Positions 51,152 through 63,379 of a stretch of DNA of 64,000 nt are shown here, one piece after another. The notes under the pieces were generated by a model. It had not been told where the DNA came from. It did no database searches and saw only the letters and a list, made by a program, of their open reading frames with translations. Source of the stretch: Nocardioides kongjuensis (GTDB lineage Bacteria; Actinomycetota; Actinomycetes; Propionibacteriales; Nocardioidaceae). Position 1 is the stretch's first letter, and each line of letters begins with the position of its first letter. Where the stretch lies: positions 1,364,001 to 1,428,000 of the forward strand of contig NZ_JACCBF010000001.1 in NCBI RefSeq assembly GCF_013409625.1. The letters run 5' to 3'. The position numbers and the translations under genes were made by a program.

Positions 51152-52117
51152 TCAGTCGTCGGCCGGGGTCTCGGGTACGCCGGGCGGCCGGGGGCCGGTG
51201 TAGTCGGGACCGTAGGCACCGGGAGCCGGGCGGCGCTTCTTCAGCGGCGCACGCTCACCGGGAGCCATCCGGCGGGCGGTGACGAGGAAGGCGGTGTGGC
51301 CGATCATCTTGTGACCGGGACGCACGGCCAGGCCCTCGACGTGCCAGTCGCGGACCAGCGACTCCCACGGCGCGGGCTCGGTGAACCCGCCGTGGACTCG
51401 CACCGCCTCGACGAACTTCGACAGCTGGGTGGTCGTGGCGACGTACGCGCACACGATGCCGCCGGGCAGCAGCGCGTCGGCCGCGGCGTCGAGGCAGTCC
51501 CAGGGGGCGAGCATGTCGAGGATGATCCGGTCGCACCGCTCCCCGGACGCGGGCAGCGCCTCGGCGAGGTCGCCGAGGGTCAGGTTCCACGCGGGGTGGT
51601 CGCCGCCGAAGAACTGGGTCACGTTGCGGCGCGCGACGTCGGCGAACTCCTTGCGGCGCTCGAAGGACGAGACGCGGCCGTAGGGGCCGACGGCGCGCAG
51701 GAGCGAGCAGGTCAGCGCACCGGAGCCGACGCCGGCCTCGACGACGTGGGCGCCGGGGAAGATGTCGGCCATCGCCACGATCTGGGCGGAGTCCTTGGGG
51801 TAGACGACCGCGGCACCGCGCGGCATCGAGACGACGAACTCGGAGAGCAGCGGTCGGAAGACGAGGTACTCGCCGCCGACCGAGGAGGTGACCGCGAAAC
51901 CCTCCTCGCGGCCGATCAGGTCGTCGTGCTCGAGGTGGCCCTTGTTGGAGAAGAACCGCTTGCCGGGAACGAGCTCGAAGTTGTGCTTGCGGCCCTTGCC
52001 GTCGACCAGCCGGACCCACTCGCCGGCACGCAGGGGGCCGCGGTGGACGCCGGACCAGGCTTCGGGGGCTACGTCGCCGGCAACGTCGCCGGCGGGACTG
52101 TGGGGCGCATCGGTCAC
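51152..52117 (-). CDS. trmI: tRNA (adenine(58)-N1)-methyltransferase TrmI
   Basis: A 321-residue SAM-dependent methyltransferase of the TrmI type. The SAM loop is VVEAGVGSGALTCSLLRAVGP, and LDMLAPWDCLDAAADALLPGG carries the catalytic region. It methylates A58 in the T-loop of tRNA in the cytoplasm. The C-terminal 40 residues are basic and disordered. GTG start at 52117. Mycobacterial trmI likewise lies just upstream of mpa. Confidence 0.94.
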   Translation of the reverse strand: MTDAPHSPAGDVAGDVAPEAWSGVHRGPLRAGEWVRLVDGKGRKHNFELVPGKRFFSNKGHLEHDDLIGREEGFAVTSSVGGEYLVFRPLLSEFVVSMPRGAAVVYPKDSAQIVAMADIFPGAHVVEAGVGSGALTCSLLRAVGPYGRVSSFERRKEFADVARRNVTQFFGGDHPAWNLTLGDLAEALPASGERCDRIILDMLAPWDCLDAAADALLPGGIVCAYVATTTQLSKFVEAVRVHGGFTEPAPWESLVRDWHVEGLAVRPGHKMIGHTAFLVTARRMAPGERAPLKKRRPAPGAYGPDYTGPRPPGVPETPADD

Positions 52118-52134
52118 CGGCGCAATCTACCGGC

Positions 52135-53265
52135 TCACCTGCGGACGGCGCGGATCAGGTCGGCCGCAGCGAGCACGCCGTACACCCGGCCGTCGTCGTC
52201 GAGCAGCACGTACTCCGACGCGGGCGTCGAGCGGACCTTGTCGAGCAGCGCGGCGCCGGTGATCCGCACGGGCAGCGCCAGCCCGGGCTCGAGGGTGCGC
52301 GCGACGGTGGAGACGGCGATCCACGGCGCCCGGTCGGCGGGTACGGCGCGCGCGGCGGTCTCGTCCACGACACCGACCGGGCGTCCGTCGGCCGTCGTGG
52401 TCACGATGCTGCCCGCGCCGGCCTCGCGGGCCTGGCGCATGGCCTCGGCCAGGGGCAGGTCGTCGGGGACGGTCAGCGCGCGCCGGGCGAGCTCGCTGGC
52501 GACCACGTCGTCGAACTGGCGGGTGATCCCGGCCACCGCGAGCGCCTGGCTGGCACCGGTCCACAGGAAGAGCGCCACGATCATCAGGACCAGCGGGTTC
52601 ACGACGTCGCCGTAGCGGGAGGACCACAGGGCCCAGATGCCGACGAGGACGGCGGTGCCGCGACCGGTCCAGGCGGCCACGGCGGTGCCGGTGTGCACCC
52701 GACCGGTGATCGCCCACACGCCCGCCTTGAGGACCCGGCCGCCGTCCAGCGGCAGCCCGGGGACCAGGTTCAGCACGCCGATCATCAAGTTGGCCCCGGC
52801 CAGGCCCTCGATCACCAGGCGCAGCAGGCCGTCGGGGGTGACGAACCACGCCGCCAGCGCGGCCGCACCGACGGCGATCGAGGTGATCGGGCCGACCACG
52901 GCGATCCAGAACTCCTGGCGCGGCCGGCGCGCCTCCCCCTCGATGGACGTGGCGCCGCCGAGGAAGTGCAGCGTGATGGAGTGCACCGTGAACCCGAACC
53001 GGCGGGCCACCACGGCGTGCGACGCCTCGTGGAGCAGCACGGCGAGGTAGAGCGCGATCGCGAAGGCGATGCCGACGACGTAGGTCCACGCGCCGAGGCC
53101 CGGCTGCACCTGCTCGACGCGCGGGCTCATCACCACGGCGATCAGTCCTGCGATCAGGAACCAGGAGCTGGAGACGAGCACGTCGCTCCCGGCGATCCGG
53201 CCGATCCGGAACATGCCCCGGGGCAGGGGCGCACGCCCCTGGGCGGATCGCTGTCTTCCGGACAC
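52135..53265 (-). CDS. Site-2 protease family (M50) with CBS domains
   Basis: A 376-residue intramembrane metalloprotease resembling mycobacterial Rip3. Zinc-binding HEASH is around residue 79 in a hydrophobic segment, and the third ligand is in LNLVPGLPLDGGR; about six helices in total. Two C-terminal CBS-like modules follow (from about residue 250, e.g. VTTTADGRPVGVVDETA). GTG start at 53265. Its stop lies 17 bp upstream of the trmI start, so the two are likely co-transcribed. Confidence 0.9.
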   Translation of the reverse strand: MSGRQRSAQGRAPLPRGMFRIGRIAGSDVLVSSSWFLIAGLIAVVMSPRVEQVQPGLGAWTYVVGIAFAIALYLAVLLHEASHAVVARRFGFTVHSITLHFLGGATSIEGEARRPRQEFWIAVVGPITSIAVGAAALAAWFVTPDGLLRLVIEGLAGANLMIGVLNLVPGLPLDGGRVLKAGVWAITGRVHTGTAVAAWTGRGTAVLVGIWALWSSRYGDVVNPLVLMIVALFLWTGASQALAVAGITRQFDDVVASELARRALTVPDDLPLAEAMRQAREAGAGSIVTTTADGRPVGVVDETAARAVPADRAPWIAVSTVARTLEPGLALPVRITGAALLDKVRSTPASEYVLLDDDGRVYGVLAAADLIRAVRR

Positions 53266-53340
53266 ACCACGAGGCTATCCGGGACTCGGCTGCCGGACGT
53301 CCTCGGCGTGGTGTCGGAGGGCTGCCCTACTGTCGATCGC

Positions 53341-54255
53341 ATGACCAGCACACCAGCAGCCGCCGGCATCGAGCCGGCCGATCCGTCGGAGCGGGGCGGC
53401 ACCCGGGTCGACGGCGTCGAGGTGCTGGGTGCGCTCTCACCCTCGCGGGTCGGCGACTTCCTCAACTGCCCGCTGCTCTACCGCTTCCGCAGCATCGACC
53501 GGCTCCCCGAGCCGGCCTCCCCCGCCGCCGTGCGCGGCACCGTGGTCCACCGGGTCCTCGAGCAGCTCTTCGACCTTCCCGCGACCGAGCGCACGCCCGA
53601 GCAGGCCGACCGGATGCTCGCGCCGGCCTGGGAGGAGCTGCAGGAGATCGAGCCCGCGGTGACGTCGATGTTCCCCGAGGACGGCCCGGAGATCGCCGCA
53701 TGGCTGGCCTCCTGCCAGGAGGTCCTGGCCCGCTACTTCGACCTGGAGGACCCCACCCGGCTGGAGCCCGCCGAGCGGGAGCTGTACGTCGAGACGCTCA
53801 CCGAGGCCAAGCTGCTGCTGCGGGGGGTGATCGACCGGGTCGACATCGCTGCCGACGGGGCGATCCGCGTGGTGGACTACAAGACGGGCCTGTCCCCCCG
53901 CGAGATGTTCGAGGGCAAGGCCCTCTTCCAGCTCAAGTTCTACGCACTCGTGCTGTGGCGGATGCGCGGAGTCGTGCCGAAGATGCTGCAGCTCGTCTAC
54001 CTCGGCAACAGCGAGGTGCTGCGCTACGAGCCCGACGAGCGCGACCTGCTCGCCACCGAGCGCAAGGTGCTGGCGGTGTGGGACGCGATCCGGGCCGCGA
54101 CCGAGCGCCGGGAGTTCGAGGCGCGCAAGGGGGCGGGCTGCACGTGGTGCGCCCACCAGGCGCTGTGCCCGGCCTACGGCGGCACCCCGCCGCCGTACCC
54201 CATCTCGCGGGAGACCGTCAGGGCCGACGAAGCGAGCCCAGCTCCTGCGGAGTGA
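53341..54255 (+). CDS. RecB-like PD-(D/E)XK nuclease
   Basis: A 304-residue nuclease. The active-site aspartates and lysine are in LLRGVIDRVD (D165) and RVVDYKTG (D179, K181). A cysteine in FLNCPLLYRF plus the cluster CTWCAHQALCP could bind a [4Fe-4S] cluster, as in AddB/Cas4-like nucleases. It lacks a helicase domain. ATG at 53341. The last 38 bp overlap the convergent HAD gene. Confidence 0.9.
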   Translation: MTSTPAAAGIEPADPSERGGTRVDGVEVLGALSPSRVGDFLNCPLLYRFRSIDRLPEPASPAAVRGTVVHRVLEQLFDLPATERTPEQADRMLAPAWEELQEIEPAVTSMFPEDGPEIAAWLASCQEVLARYFDLEDPTRLEPAERELYVETLTEAKLLLRGVIDRVDIAADGAIRVVDYKTGLSPREMFEGKALFQLKFYALVLWRMRGVVPKMLQLVYLGNSEVLRYEPDERDLLATERKVLAVWDAIRAATERREFEARKGAGCTWCAHQALCPAYGGTPPPYPISRETVRADEASPAPAE

Positions 54256-54871
54256 CCCCCTCGAGGGTCTCGCGGAACACCCGGCCCGGACCCGGCGGGA
54301 CCGGCACGTGGTTCGGTACGACGAGCACGGTGCACCCCGCTGCCGCGGCCGACGTGGCGCCGGTCGGCGAGTCCTCGACCGCGACGCAGTCGGCCGGGTC
54401 GACACCCAGCGCAGCGGCGGCGGTCAGGTAGGCCTCGGGGTGGGGCTTGCCGTTGTCGACCATGTCACCGGTGACGATCACCCGGAAGGTCTCGGGCGGC
54501 AGGTGCTCGAGGATCGGGGCGACGAAGCGCTGGTAGGACATGGTGACCAGGCCGCACGGCACCCCGGCGCCGTGCAGGGCCAGCAGCAGCTCGCGGGCGC
54601 CCGCGCACCACGGGACGGCATGGCGGACCTGGTCGACGACGCCGTCGAGGAGCATCTCGACGACCTCCTCGGCCGACTGGGTCAGGCCGAGCTTGGACCT
54701 GATGTACTCCCCCGACACGAGCAGGTCGTTGCCGACGAGCTGCATCGCGTCCTCGTGGGTCCAGGTGCCACCGTGCTCGGCGGCGATGGCCTCCTCGGTC
54801 GCCATCCAGTAGGGCTCGGTGTCGACGAGGGTTCCGTCCATGTCCCACAGGACCGCCGCGGGCAGGTTCAT
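54218..54871 (-). CDS. HAD superfamily hydrolase
   Basis: A 217-residue HAD phosphatase/phosphomutase of subfamily IA. The nucleophile motif DMDGT is at residues 10-14, the serine/threonine motif in LVTMS, the lysine in GKPHPEAY and the acidic pair in VEDSPTG, typical of beta-phosphoglucomutase-like or sugar-phosphate phosphatases. ATG at 54871. Its 3' end overlaps the RecB-like gene and its 5' end is 9 bp from the MocR gene stop. Confidence 0.9.
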   Translation of the reverse strand: MNLPAAVLWDMDGTLVDTEPYWMATEEAIAAEHGGTWTHEDAMQLVGNDLLVSGEYIRSKLGLTQSAEEVVEMLLDGVVDQVRHAVPWCAGARELLLALHGAGVPCGLVTMSYQRFVAPILEHLPPETFRVIVTGDMVDNGKPHPEAYLTAAAALGVDPADCVAVEDSPTGATSAAAAGCTVLVVPNHVPVPPGPGRVFRETLEGVTPQELGSLRRP

Positions 54872-54880
54872 GGCACCAGC

Positions 54881-56347
54881 CTAGGAGCCGGAGCGCCGGG
54901 CGAGCTCATCCGCGGCGGCGGCGAGGCGGCGCACGGCCTCGGTCATCACGGCCGGCTCGAAGGTGAACGGGAGCCGCAGGTGGTCGTCCCAGGCTCCGGT
55001 GGGGTCCGTCTCGCGGCCCGGTGTGACCTCCACGCCGTGGCGCAGGGCGACCCGCGCGAACCCGGAGGCGTCGTAGCCGGGCAGCCGGATCCACAGCGCC
55101 GTGCCGCCGGCGGGGTCCTGCCAGCTCCAGTCGGGCAGGTGGGTGCGGAGCAGGCCGCTCGCGTGCTCGAGATGCTCGAGCGCGACAGCGGTCCGGTCCG
55201 CGCCCAGCGTCGCGAGCTCGGGGACCAGCCGGGCCGCGACCGCCTGGTCGATGAGCGGGGTGCCCATGTCGGCGTTGGCCTTGAGGTGGCCGAGCTGCTC
55301 GATCTCGTCGGCGCCCGCGCGGATCCAGCCGATCCGCAGCCCCGCCCACAGCGCCTTGGACAGCGAGCCGAGGGTGAGCACCCGCGCCCCGGCGGTGGCG
55401 AACGCGGCTAGCGGAGGCGGCACCGGTCCGGCGTGGGTGAGGGTCGTCGAGTACGCGAGGTCCTCGACGACGGGTACGTCGTGCTCGCCGGCCACGCGGG
55501 CGACGTCCCGGCGGCGTACGGCCGACATCAGGGCGCCGGTCGGGTTGTGGAAGGTCGGCATCACGAACAGCGCCGCCACCTGCTCGGTCGCGAGCACCTC
55601 ACCCAGCCGGTCGGCCCGCAGCCCGTCGTCGTCCATGGGTACGCCGACCAGCCGGGCACCGAGCGCGCTGAACGTGTCGAAGCAGCCCGGCCAGCTCGGT
55701 GACTCGACCGCGACCGTGGACCCACGCTCCAGTAGCAGCTGCGTGACGAGGGCGATCGCCTGGTGGGTGCCTGTCGTCACCAGGACCTGGTCCGGGCTCG
55801 TGGGGAGGCCGCAGGAGGTGTGGTGGTCGGCGATGGCCGCGCGCAGCGACGGCAGTCCGCGCGGCGCGTAGCCGACCTCCTCGAGCAGCGTGGGGAGGTC
55901 GTCCTCGACCACAGCGGCGAGGGCGGACGCGATCCGTGGGTCGCCGGGCTCCAGGGCGTACCGCATCGAGATCAGCCCCTCGGCTGCGGTGTCGAACCGT
56001 CGGACGGCGGCCGTGGACAGCCCGCGCTGCAGCCGCCGCGTCACCGCGGCGGGCTCGCGGTCGGCAGGAGCTGCGATCCGGGTACCACTCCCCTGCCGGC
56101 TCTCGACCAGGCCACGACCGCGCAGCTCGTCGTACGCCGCCACCACGGTCGCGCGGCTGACGTGCAGCGCGCGGGCCAGGTCGCGCTCGGAGGGCAGGCG
56201 GTCGCCCGCGACGAGCAGGCCGGCGCCCGCGGCCGATGCGAGGGCCGTCGCGAGGCGGCGGTAGAGCGCGCCGGGACCTGCAAGGTCGTCGCCGAGAAGG
56301 CGCGCGAGCTCGTCGGGGTCGCGAAAACGATCCACTTGCGCCTCCAT
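54881..56347 (-). CDS. MocR/GntR-type regulator with aminotransferase domain
   Basis: A 488-residue protein with an N-terminal GntR winged HTH (RLPSERDLARALHVSRATVVAAYDELRGRGLVESRQGSGTRI) and a C-terminal fold-type-I aminotransferase domain whose PLP lysine is in LGSLSKALW. MocR proteins use PLP as a sensor or cofactor and often control a divergent gene. Here that gene encodes a LysE-type exporter 72 bp away. ATG at 56347; the upstream open frame is antisense to lysE. Confidence 0.92.
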   Translation of the reverse strand: MEAQVDRFRDPDELARLLGDDLAGPGALYRRLATALASAAGAGLLVAGDRLPSERDLARALHVSRATVVAAYDELRGRGLVESRQGSGTRIAAPADREPAAVTRRLQRGLSTAAVRRFDTAAEGLISMRYALEPGDPRIASALAAVVEDDLPTLLEEVGYAPRGLPSLRAAIADHHTSCGLPTSPDQVLVTTGTHQAIALVTQLLLERGSTVAVESPSWPGCFDTFSALGARLVGVPMDDDGLRADRLGEVLATEQVAALFVMPTFHNPTGALMSAVRRRDVARVAGEHDVPVVEDLAYSTTLTHAGPVPPPLAAFATAGARVLTLGSLSKALWAGLRIGWIRAGADEIEQLGHLKANADMGTPLIDQAVAARLVPELATLGADRTAVALEHLEHASGLLRTHLPDWSWQDPAGGTALWIRLPGYDASGFARVALRHGVEVTPGRETDPTGAWDDHLRLPFTFEPAVMTEAVRRLAAAADELARRSGS

Positions 56348-56419
56348 TGGCCCGGGTCCGGCAGGGCGGTCGGCGCCCACGCTAGGCGAGATCCCCGACC
56401 GAACGAACGGAGCATCCCC

Positions 56420-57082
56420 GTGAGCACCGCCCTCGACCCCGCCCAGCTGCTCGCCTTCGCCGCGGCGTCCGTCGTCCTGGTCGGCATGCCGGGCCCGAAC
56501 ACCATCTACATCACCACGCGCAGCCTCGCCCACGGAACCCGGGCCGGGGTGGTCTCGGTGCTCGGCGTCGAGACCGGGACTGCGGTGTACGCCGCCGCCA
56601 CCGCGCTCGGCCTGTCCGCACTGATCGCGGCCAGTCCGACCGCGTTCACGGCCATCCGCTACCTCGGCGCGGCGTACCTCGTGCACCTCGCGTTCCGCGA
56701 GCTCACCCGTCACCGCGCCAGCGGCCGCGTCACCGACCGGGAGGCACCTGCCCGGCTGGGCCGGGTGTACCGCGACGGGCTGCTGATGAACCTGCTCAAC
56801 CCGAAGGTCGCGCTGTTCTTCCTGGCCTTCCTGCCCCAGTTCATGACCAGCGGGGCGACAGGCGCCGCGGCCCGGGCCGAGGTGCTCGCCCTCGGGCTCG
56901 TGACGGTGCTGGTGGCACTGGCCGTCGACCTGACGTACGCCGTCGTCGCGGGTGCGCTGGGCCAGCGTCTCCGGCGCAGGCCTCGCCGCTCTCCCCGGCA
57001 CCCCGGCCTCCGACGGTTGCCGGTCGCGGGGGTGTACCTCGCGATCGCGGCGGCCGCGGTGACCGGCGGAGCCACCGCCTGA
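56420..57082 (+). CDS. LysE family amino acid exporter
   Basis: A 220-residue membrane protein with about five to six hydrophobic segments. The N-terminus LLAFAAASVVLVGMPGPNTIYITTRSLAHGTRAGVVSVLG is the LysE/RhtB signature, with LMNLLNPKVALFFLAFLPQF as the second. It exports amino acids. GTG at 56420. Divergent from the MocR gene, which probably regulates it. Confidence 0.92.
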   Translation: MSTALDPAQLLAFAAASVVLVGMPGPNTIYITTRSLAHGTRAGVVSVLGVETGTAVYAAATALGLSALIAASPTAFTAIRYLGAAYLVHLAFRELTRHRASGRVTDREAPARLGRVYRDGLLMNLLNPKVALFFLAFLPQFMTSGATGAAARAEVLALGLVTVLVALAVDLTYAVVAGALGQRLRRRPRRSPRHPGLRRLPVAGVYLAIAAAAVTGGATA

Positions 57083-57089
57083 CCCCCAC

Positions 57090-57560
57090 TCATTCAGGCG
57101 GCGGCCCCAGGATCTCCTGGCCGCCGGCGATCCCGGCGGCGACCAGCGCCTGCATCGTGACGTCCCAACCGTCGGGCCGGGGCTCGGTGACCGGCCGGCC
57201 GGCGCCACGGAAGAAGCTCTCCATCCCGCTCGGCGTGCAGATGGTGAGCAGGTCCACCTCCTCGGAGGTGAACCGGTAGGCGTGCGGGACGTCGCGGGGC
57301 AGGAACACCGCGCCGCCCGCACCGACCTCGTGCCTCTCGTCGCCGACCCAGAAGATGCCGTGCCCCGAGAGGAGGATGAACATCTCGTCCTCCTTGCGGT
57401 GCAGGTGCAGTGGCGACGCCGAGCCGGCGGTGAGCGTGCTGCGAACGACCGTGACCTGGTTGCCGGTGTGCGAGCCGTCGAGGAGGACCTGCAGCTCGGT
57501 GCCGCCGATCCACTCGATCCGGTCGTGGTCGGCGGCCTGGGCGATGTAGGCGAGGATCAT
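57090..57560 (-). CDS. Cupin-domain protein, quercetin dioxygenase-like
   Basis: A 156-residue single-domain cupin. The first metal motif is in PLHLHRKEDEMFILLSGHG (HxH and E), the second in VPHAYRF. The C-terminal part PRPDGWDVTMQAL is not recognised. Substrate unknown. ATG at 57560 with a GGGAGATCCCG upstream. It converges with lysE (7-bp gap). Confidence 0.85.
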   Translation of the reverse strand: MILAYIAQAADHDRIEWIGGTELQVLLDGSHTGNQVTVVRSTLTAGSASPLHLHRKEDEMFILLSGHGIFWVGDERHEVGAGGAVFLPRDVPHAYRFTSEEVDLLTICTPSGMESFFRGAGRPVTEPRPDGWDVTMQALVAAGIAGGQEILGPPPE

Positions 57561-57624
57561 CGGGATCTCCCGTCGTGCGGCGACGCCAGTTGACTTACCG
57601 GACGTCTAACGAATACACGCACGG

Positions 57625-57630
57625 TAGGAT
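57625..57630 (+). promoter_or_regulatory. Possible -10 box of a leaderless tetR transcript
   Basis: TAGGAT lies 6 nt before the GTG of the TetR gene, with no Shine-Dalgarno sequence. Flanking TACCG (57596-57600) and CGGTA (57622-57626) form a 5-bp inverted repeat that could be an operator. Confidence 0.35.
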
Positions 57631-57636
57631 CTCGTC

Positions 57637-58263
57637 GTGGCCGAGGTCAAGAGGCGTTACCACTCCCCCCTGCGCACCGGGCAGGCCGAGGCGTCGCGGG
57701 CCGCCGTGCTGGCAGCCGCCCGCGAGCTCTTCGTCGAGCAGGGGTACGGCGGCACGACCATCGACCAGGTCGCCGCCCGGGCCGGCGTCAGCAAGCCGAC
57801 GGTCTTCACGGCCGTCGGCAACAAGGCCACCCTGCTCAAGGTCGTCCGGGACGTGGCGATGGCCGGCGACGACGACCCCCGCAGCGTGACCGATCGTGAG
57901 GACGTCGCGAGCATCGCCCGGGCGGGTGACCTCGACCGCGCGATCGTGCTCACGGCCCGGCACGTCCTGGCGGTGAACGAACGCTACGACGACGTGCACG
58001 AGGTGATCCGCGGCGCGGCGGGAGCCGACCCGGCGGTCGCGGAGCTGTGGGAGACCAACGAGAAGGAGCGGCACGTGGGTGCCGGACACCTCCTCGCCCG
58101 CCTGCAGGCGAGCCCGACCGTCCCCGTGCGGGAGGCACAGGACCGGCTGTGGCTGCTCATGGCGACCGACCACTACCACCGCCTGGTCGTGGCCCGGGGG
58201 TGGTCGCGCTCGGCGTACGAGCGATGGCTCACCGACGGGATCCGGGCGCTGTTCGCTTCCTGA
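57637..58263 (+). CDS. TetR/AcrR family transcriptional regulator
   Basis: A 208-residue regulator with the TetR HTH (AVLAAARELFVEQGYGGTTIDQVAARAGVSKPTVFTAVGNKATLLKVV). The C-terminal ligand-binding half is helical and resembles none in particular. Starts at GTG 57637. It is divergent from the cupin gene across 76 bp and converges on metH. The cupin gene is the obvious candidate target. Confidence 0.88.
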   Translation: MAEVKRRYHSPLRTGQAEASRAAVLAAARELFVEQGYGGTTIDQVAARAGVSKPTVFTAVGNKATLLKVVRDVAMAGDDDPRSVTDREDVASIARAGDLDRAIVLTARHVLAVNERYDDVHEVIRGAAGADPAVAELWETNEKERHVGAGHLLARLQASPTVPVREAQDRLWLLMATDHYHRLVVARGWSRSAYERWLTDGIRALFAS

Positions 58264-58290
58264 CGCCCGGTTCCCGTCGGAGACGGTCGA

Positions 58291-62073
<3,783 letters not shown>

Positions 62074-62080
62074 GTCCCAT

Positions 62081-62165
62081 CCTTCCTGTCGGAAGGCGTC
62101 CTTGGTTCATCGGCCGAGCGTGGCGGATGGTCCAGGGGGGACGATCCGTTGCAACGCCTCTCGGC
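62081..62165 (-). promoter_or_regulatory. Candidate SAH riboswitch in the metH leader
   Basis: On the minus strand, stem P1 is GCCGAG (62160-62165) with CTCGGC (62113-62118); the pseudoknot pairs AGGCGT (62154-62159) with ACGCCT (62094-62099); P2 is CGGAT with ATCCG (62144-62148, 62124-62128); TGCAAC follows the first pseudoknot strand as in the family. Downstream, CCTTCC (62091-62096) can pair with the Shine-Dalgarno GGAAGG (62081-62086) through a GACA loop. CCT is shared by both structures, so binding of SAH would free the ribosome site. Confidence 0.68.
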
Positions 62166-62210
62166 TGGTGCCGATGTTACCCATGTTCTCGTGACTAGGC
62201 TGGTGGAGTG

Positions 62211-63056
62211 ATGGAGATCGAGACGGTCCCCGAGCTGGTCCGGCCCGTGGTGATCGCTGCCTTCGAGGGCTGGAACGACGCCGCCGAGTCCGCGACCGCG
62301 GTCGTGGACCACCTGATGCGTGCCTGGGACGCCAAGGTCGTGGCCGCGATCGACCCGGAGGAGTACTACGACTTCCAGGTCAACCGGCCCACTGTCGGCA
62401 TCGACGAGAACGGCTTCCGGAAGCTGACCTGGCCCAGCACCCACATCGCCGTCGCCTCGCCCCCGGACCTGGACCGCGACGTGATCCTGGTCCGCGGGAT
62501 CGAGCCCAACATGCGCTGGCGCCAGTTCACCGCCGAGATCCTGGCCGCCATCGACGACCTCGGCTGCGAGCTGTTCGTGACGCTCGGCGCCCTGCTCTCC
62601 GACAGCCCGCACACGCGCCCGATCCCCGTCTCCGGATCGACCACCGAGGCCGACCTGATGGACCGGCTGGTGCTCGAGCAGTCCACCTACGAGGGCCCGA
62701 CCGGGATCGTCGGCGTGCTCCAGGACGCCTGCGCGCGGGTCGACATCCCCGCGGTGTCGTACTGGGCCGCGGTCCCGCACTACGTCGCCCAGCCGCCCTG
62801 CCCGAAGGCGACCCTGGCGCTGCTCGTCCGGCTCGAGGACCTGCTCGAGATCCCGATGCCGCTCGGCGACCTGCCCGACGAGGCGCGGGCCTGGGAGCGC
62901 GGCGTCGACGAGCTGGCCGAGGAGGACGAGGACATCGCCGACTACGTCCGCTCGCTCGAGGAGTCGCGCGACACCGCCGACCTGCCCGAGGCGTCCGGTG
63001 AGGCGATCGCACGGGAGTTCGAGCGGTACCTCAAGCGGCGGGGCGAGGAGTCCTAG
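62211..63056 (+). CDS. PAC2 family protein
   Basis: A 281-residue PAC2 (proteasome assembly chaperone 2) domain protein. RPVVIAAFEGWNDAAESATAVVDHL, GIEPNMRWRQFTAEI and VTLGALLSDSPHTRPIPVSG are the family's hallmark stretches. Eukaryotic PAC2 helps assemble proteasomes; a bacterial role is not established, though this genome has a proteasome. The ATG at 62211 is chosen; GTG at 62208 is adjacent. Divergent from metH. Confidence 0.92.
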   Translation: MEIETVPELVRPVVIAAFEGWNDAAESATAVVDHLMRAWDAKVVAAIDPEEYYDFQVNRPTVGIDENGFRKLTWPSTHIAVASPPDLDRDVILVRGIEPNMRWRQFTAEILAAIDDLGCELFVTLGALLSDSPHTRPIPVSGSTTEADLMDRLVLEQSTYEGPTGIVGVLQDACARVDIPAVSYWAAVPHYVAQPPCPKATLALLVRLEDLLEIPMPLGDLPDEARAWERGVDELAEEDEDIADYVRSLEESRDTADLPEASGEAIAREFERYLKRRGEES

Positions 63057-63079
63057 TCGGGTCTCGAGGCGGCCGAGTG

Positions 63080-63141
63080 GTTGCGGTTTGGTCCCAAACC
63101 GCAACGATTCCGGCCCGGCACGTGCAGTCTCTGCCCAATCG
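63080..63141 (+). repeat. Palindrome-plus-tail element, copy D
   Basis: A perfect 12-bp stem (GTTGCGGTTTGG and complement) and a tail ending TCTCTGCCCAATCG. The stem starts 23 nt behind the PAC2 stop. Confidence 0.9.
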
Positions 63142-63163
63142 GTGACTGGTCAGACCAGTCACC
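63141..63163. repeat. Perfect palindrome behind copy D
   Basis: GGTGACTGGTC, A, GACCAGTCACC: 11-bp arms with one central base, directly after the tail of copy D. Copy E has a shorter version, CTGGTC-G-GACCAG, at 63299-63311. Confidence 0.8.
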
Positions 63164-63231
63164 CTGGTGGGCGAGGCCGCGGCTGTCACACGATCTGTAC
63201 CGGCGCCTGGGGCTCCCAGAACGCGTGATTG

Positions 63232-63294
63232 TGCTGCGGTTTGGTCCCAAACCGCAGCAATTCGGGCCCGACACGTGCGGTCTGTGCCCAATCG
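63232..63294 (+). repeat. Palindrome-plus-tail element, copy E
   Basis: A perfect 13-bp stem (TGCTGCGGTTTGG and complement) and a tail ending TCTGTGCCCAATCG. Same direction as copy D. It is the only copy not directly behind a gene. Confidence 0.9.
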
Positions 63295-63379
63295 ACGACT
63301 GGTCGGACCAGCGACGTCACGCTCTCCGCAGCGGCGGCCCGAACATGCCGAGCCACAAGGTCACCAGGTACGACGACCG

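Larger units (their letters stand above)
63057..63379. other. Gene-free region between PAC2 and mshC, holding two repeat copies
   Basis: 323 bp without a gene. It contains copies D and E of the palindrome-plus-tail element, 152 bp apart and in the same orientation, and a palindrome directly behind each tail. The open frames overlapping it consist of translated repeat sequence. No promoter is needed here, as the flanking genes converge. Confidence 0.75.

Noticed and set aside
54881..57322. An 813-residue reading frame joining the MocR gene with upstream sequence
   Set aside because: The upstream part is antisense to lysE and has the arginine-rich look of a shadow; the MocR protein starts well at the ATG at 56347.
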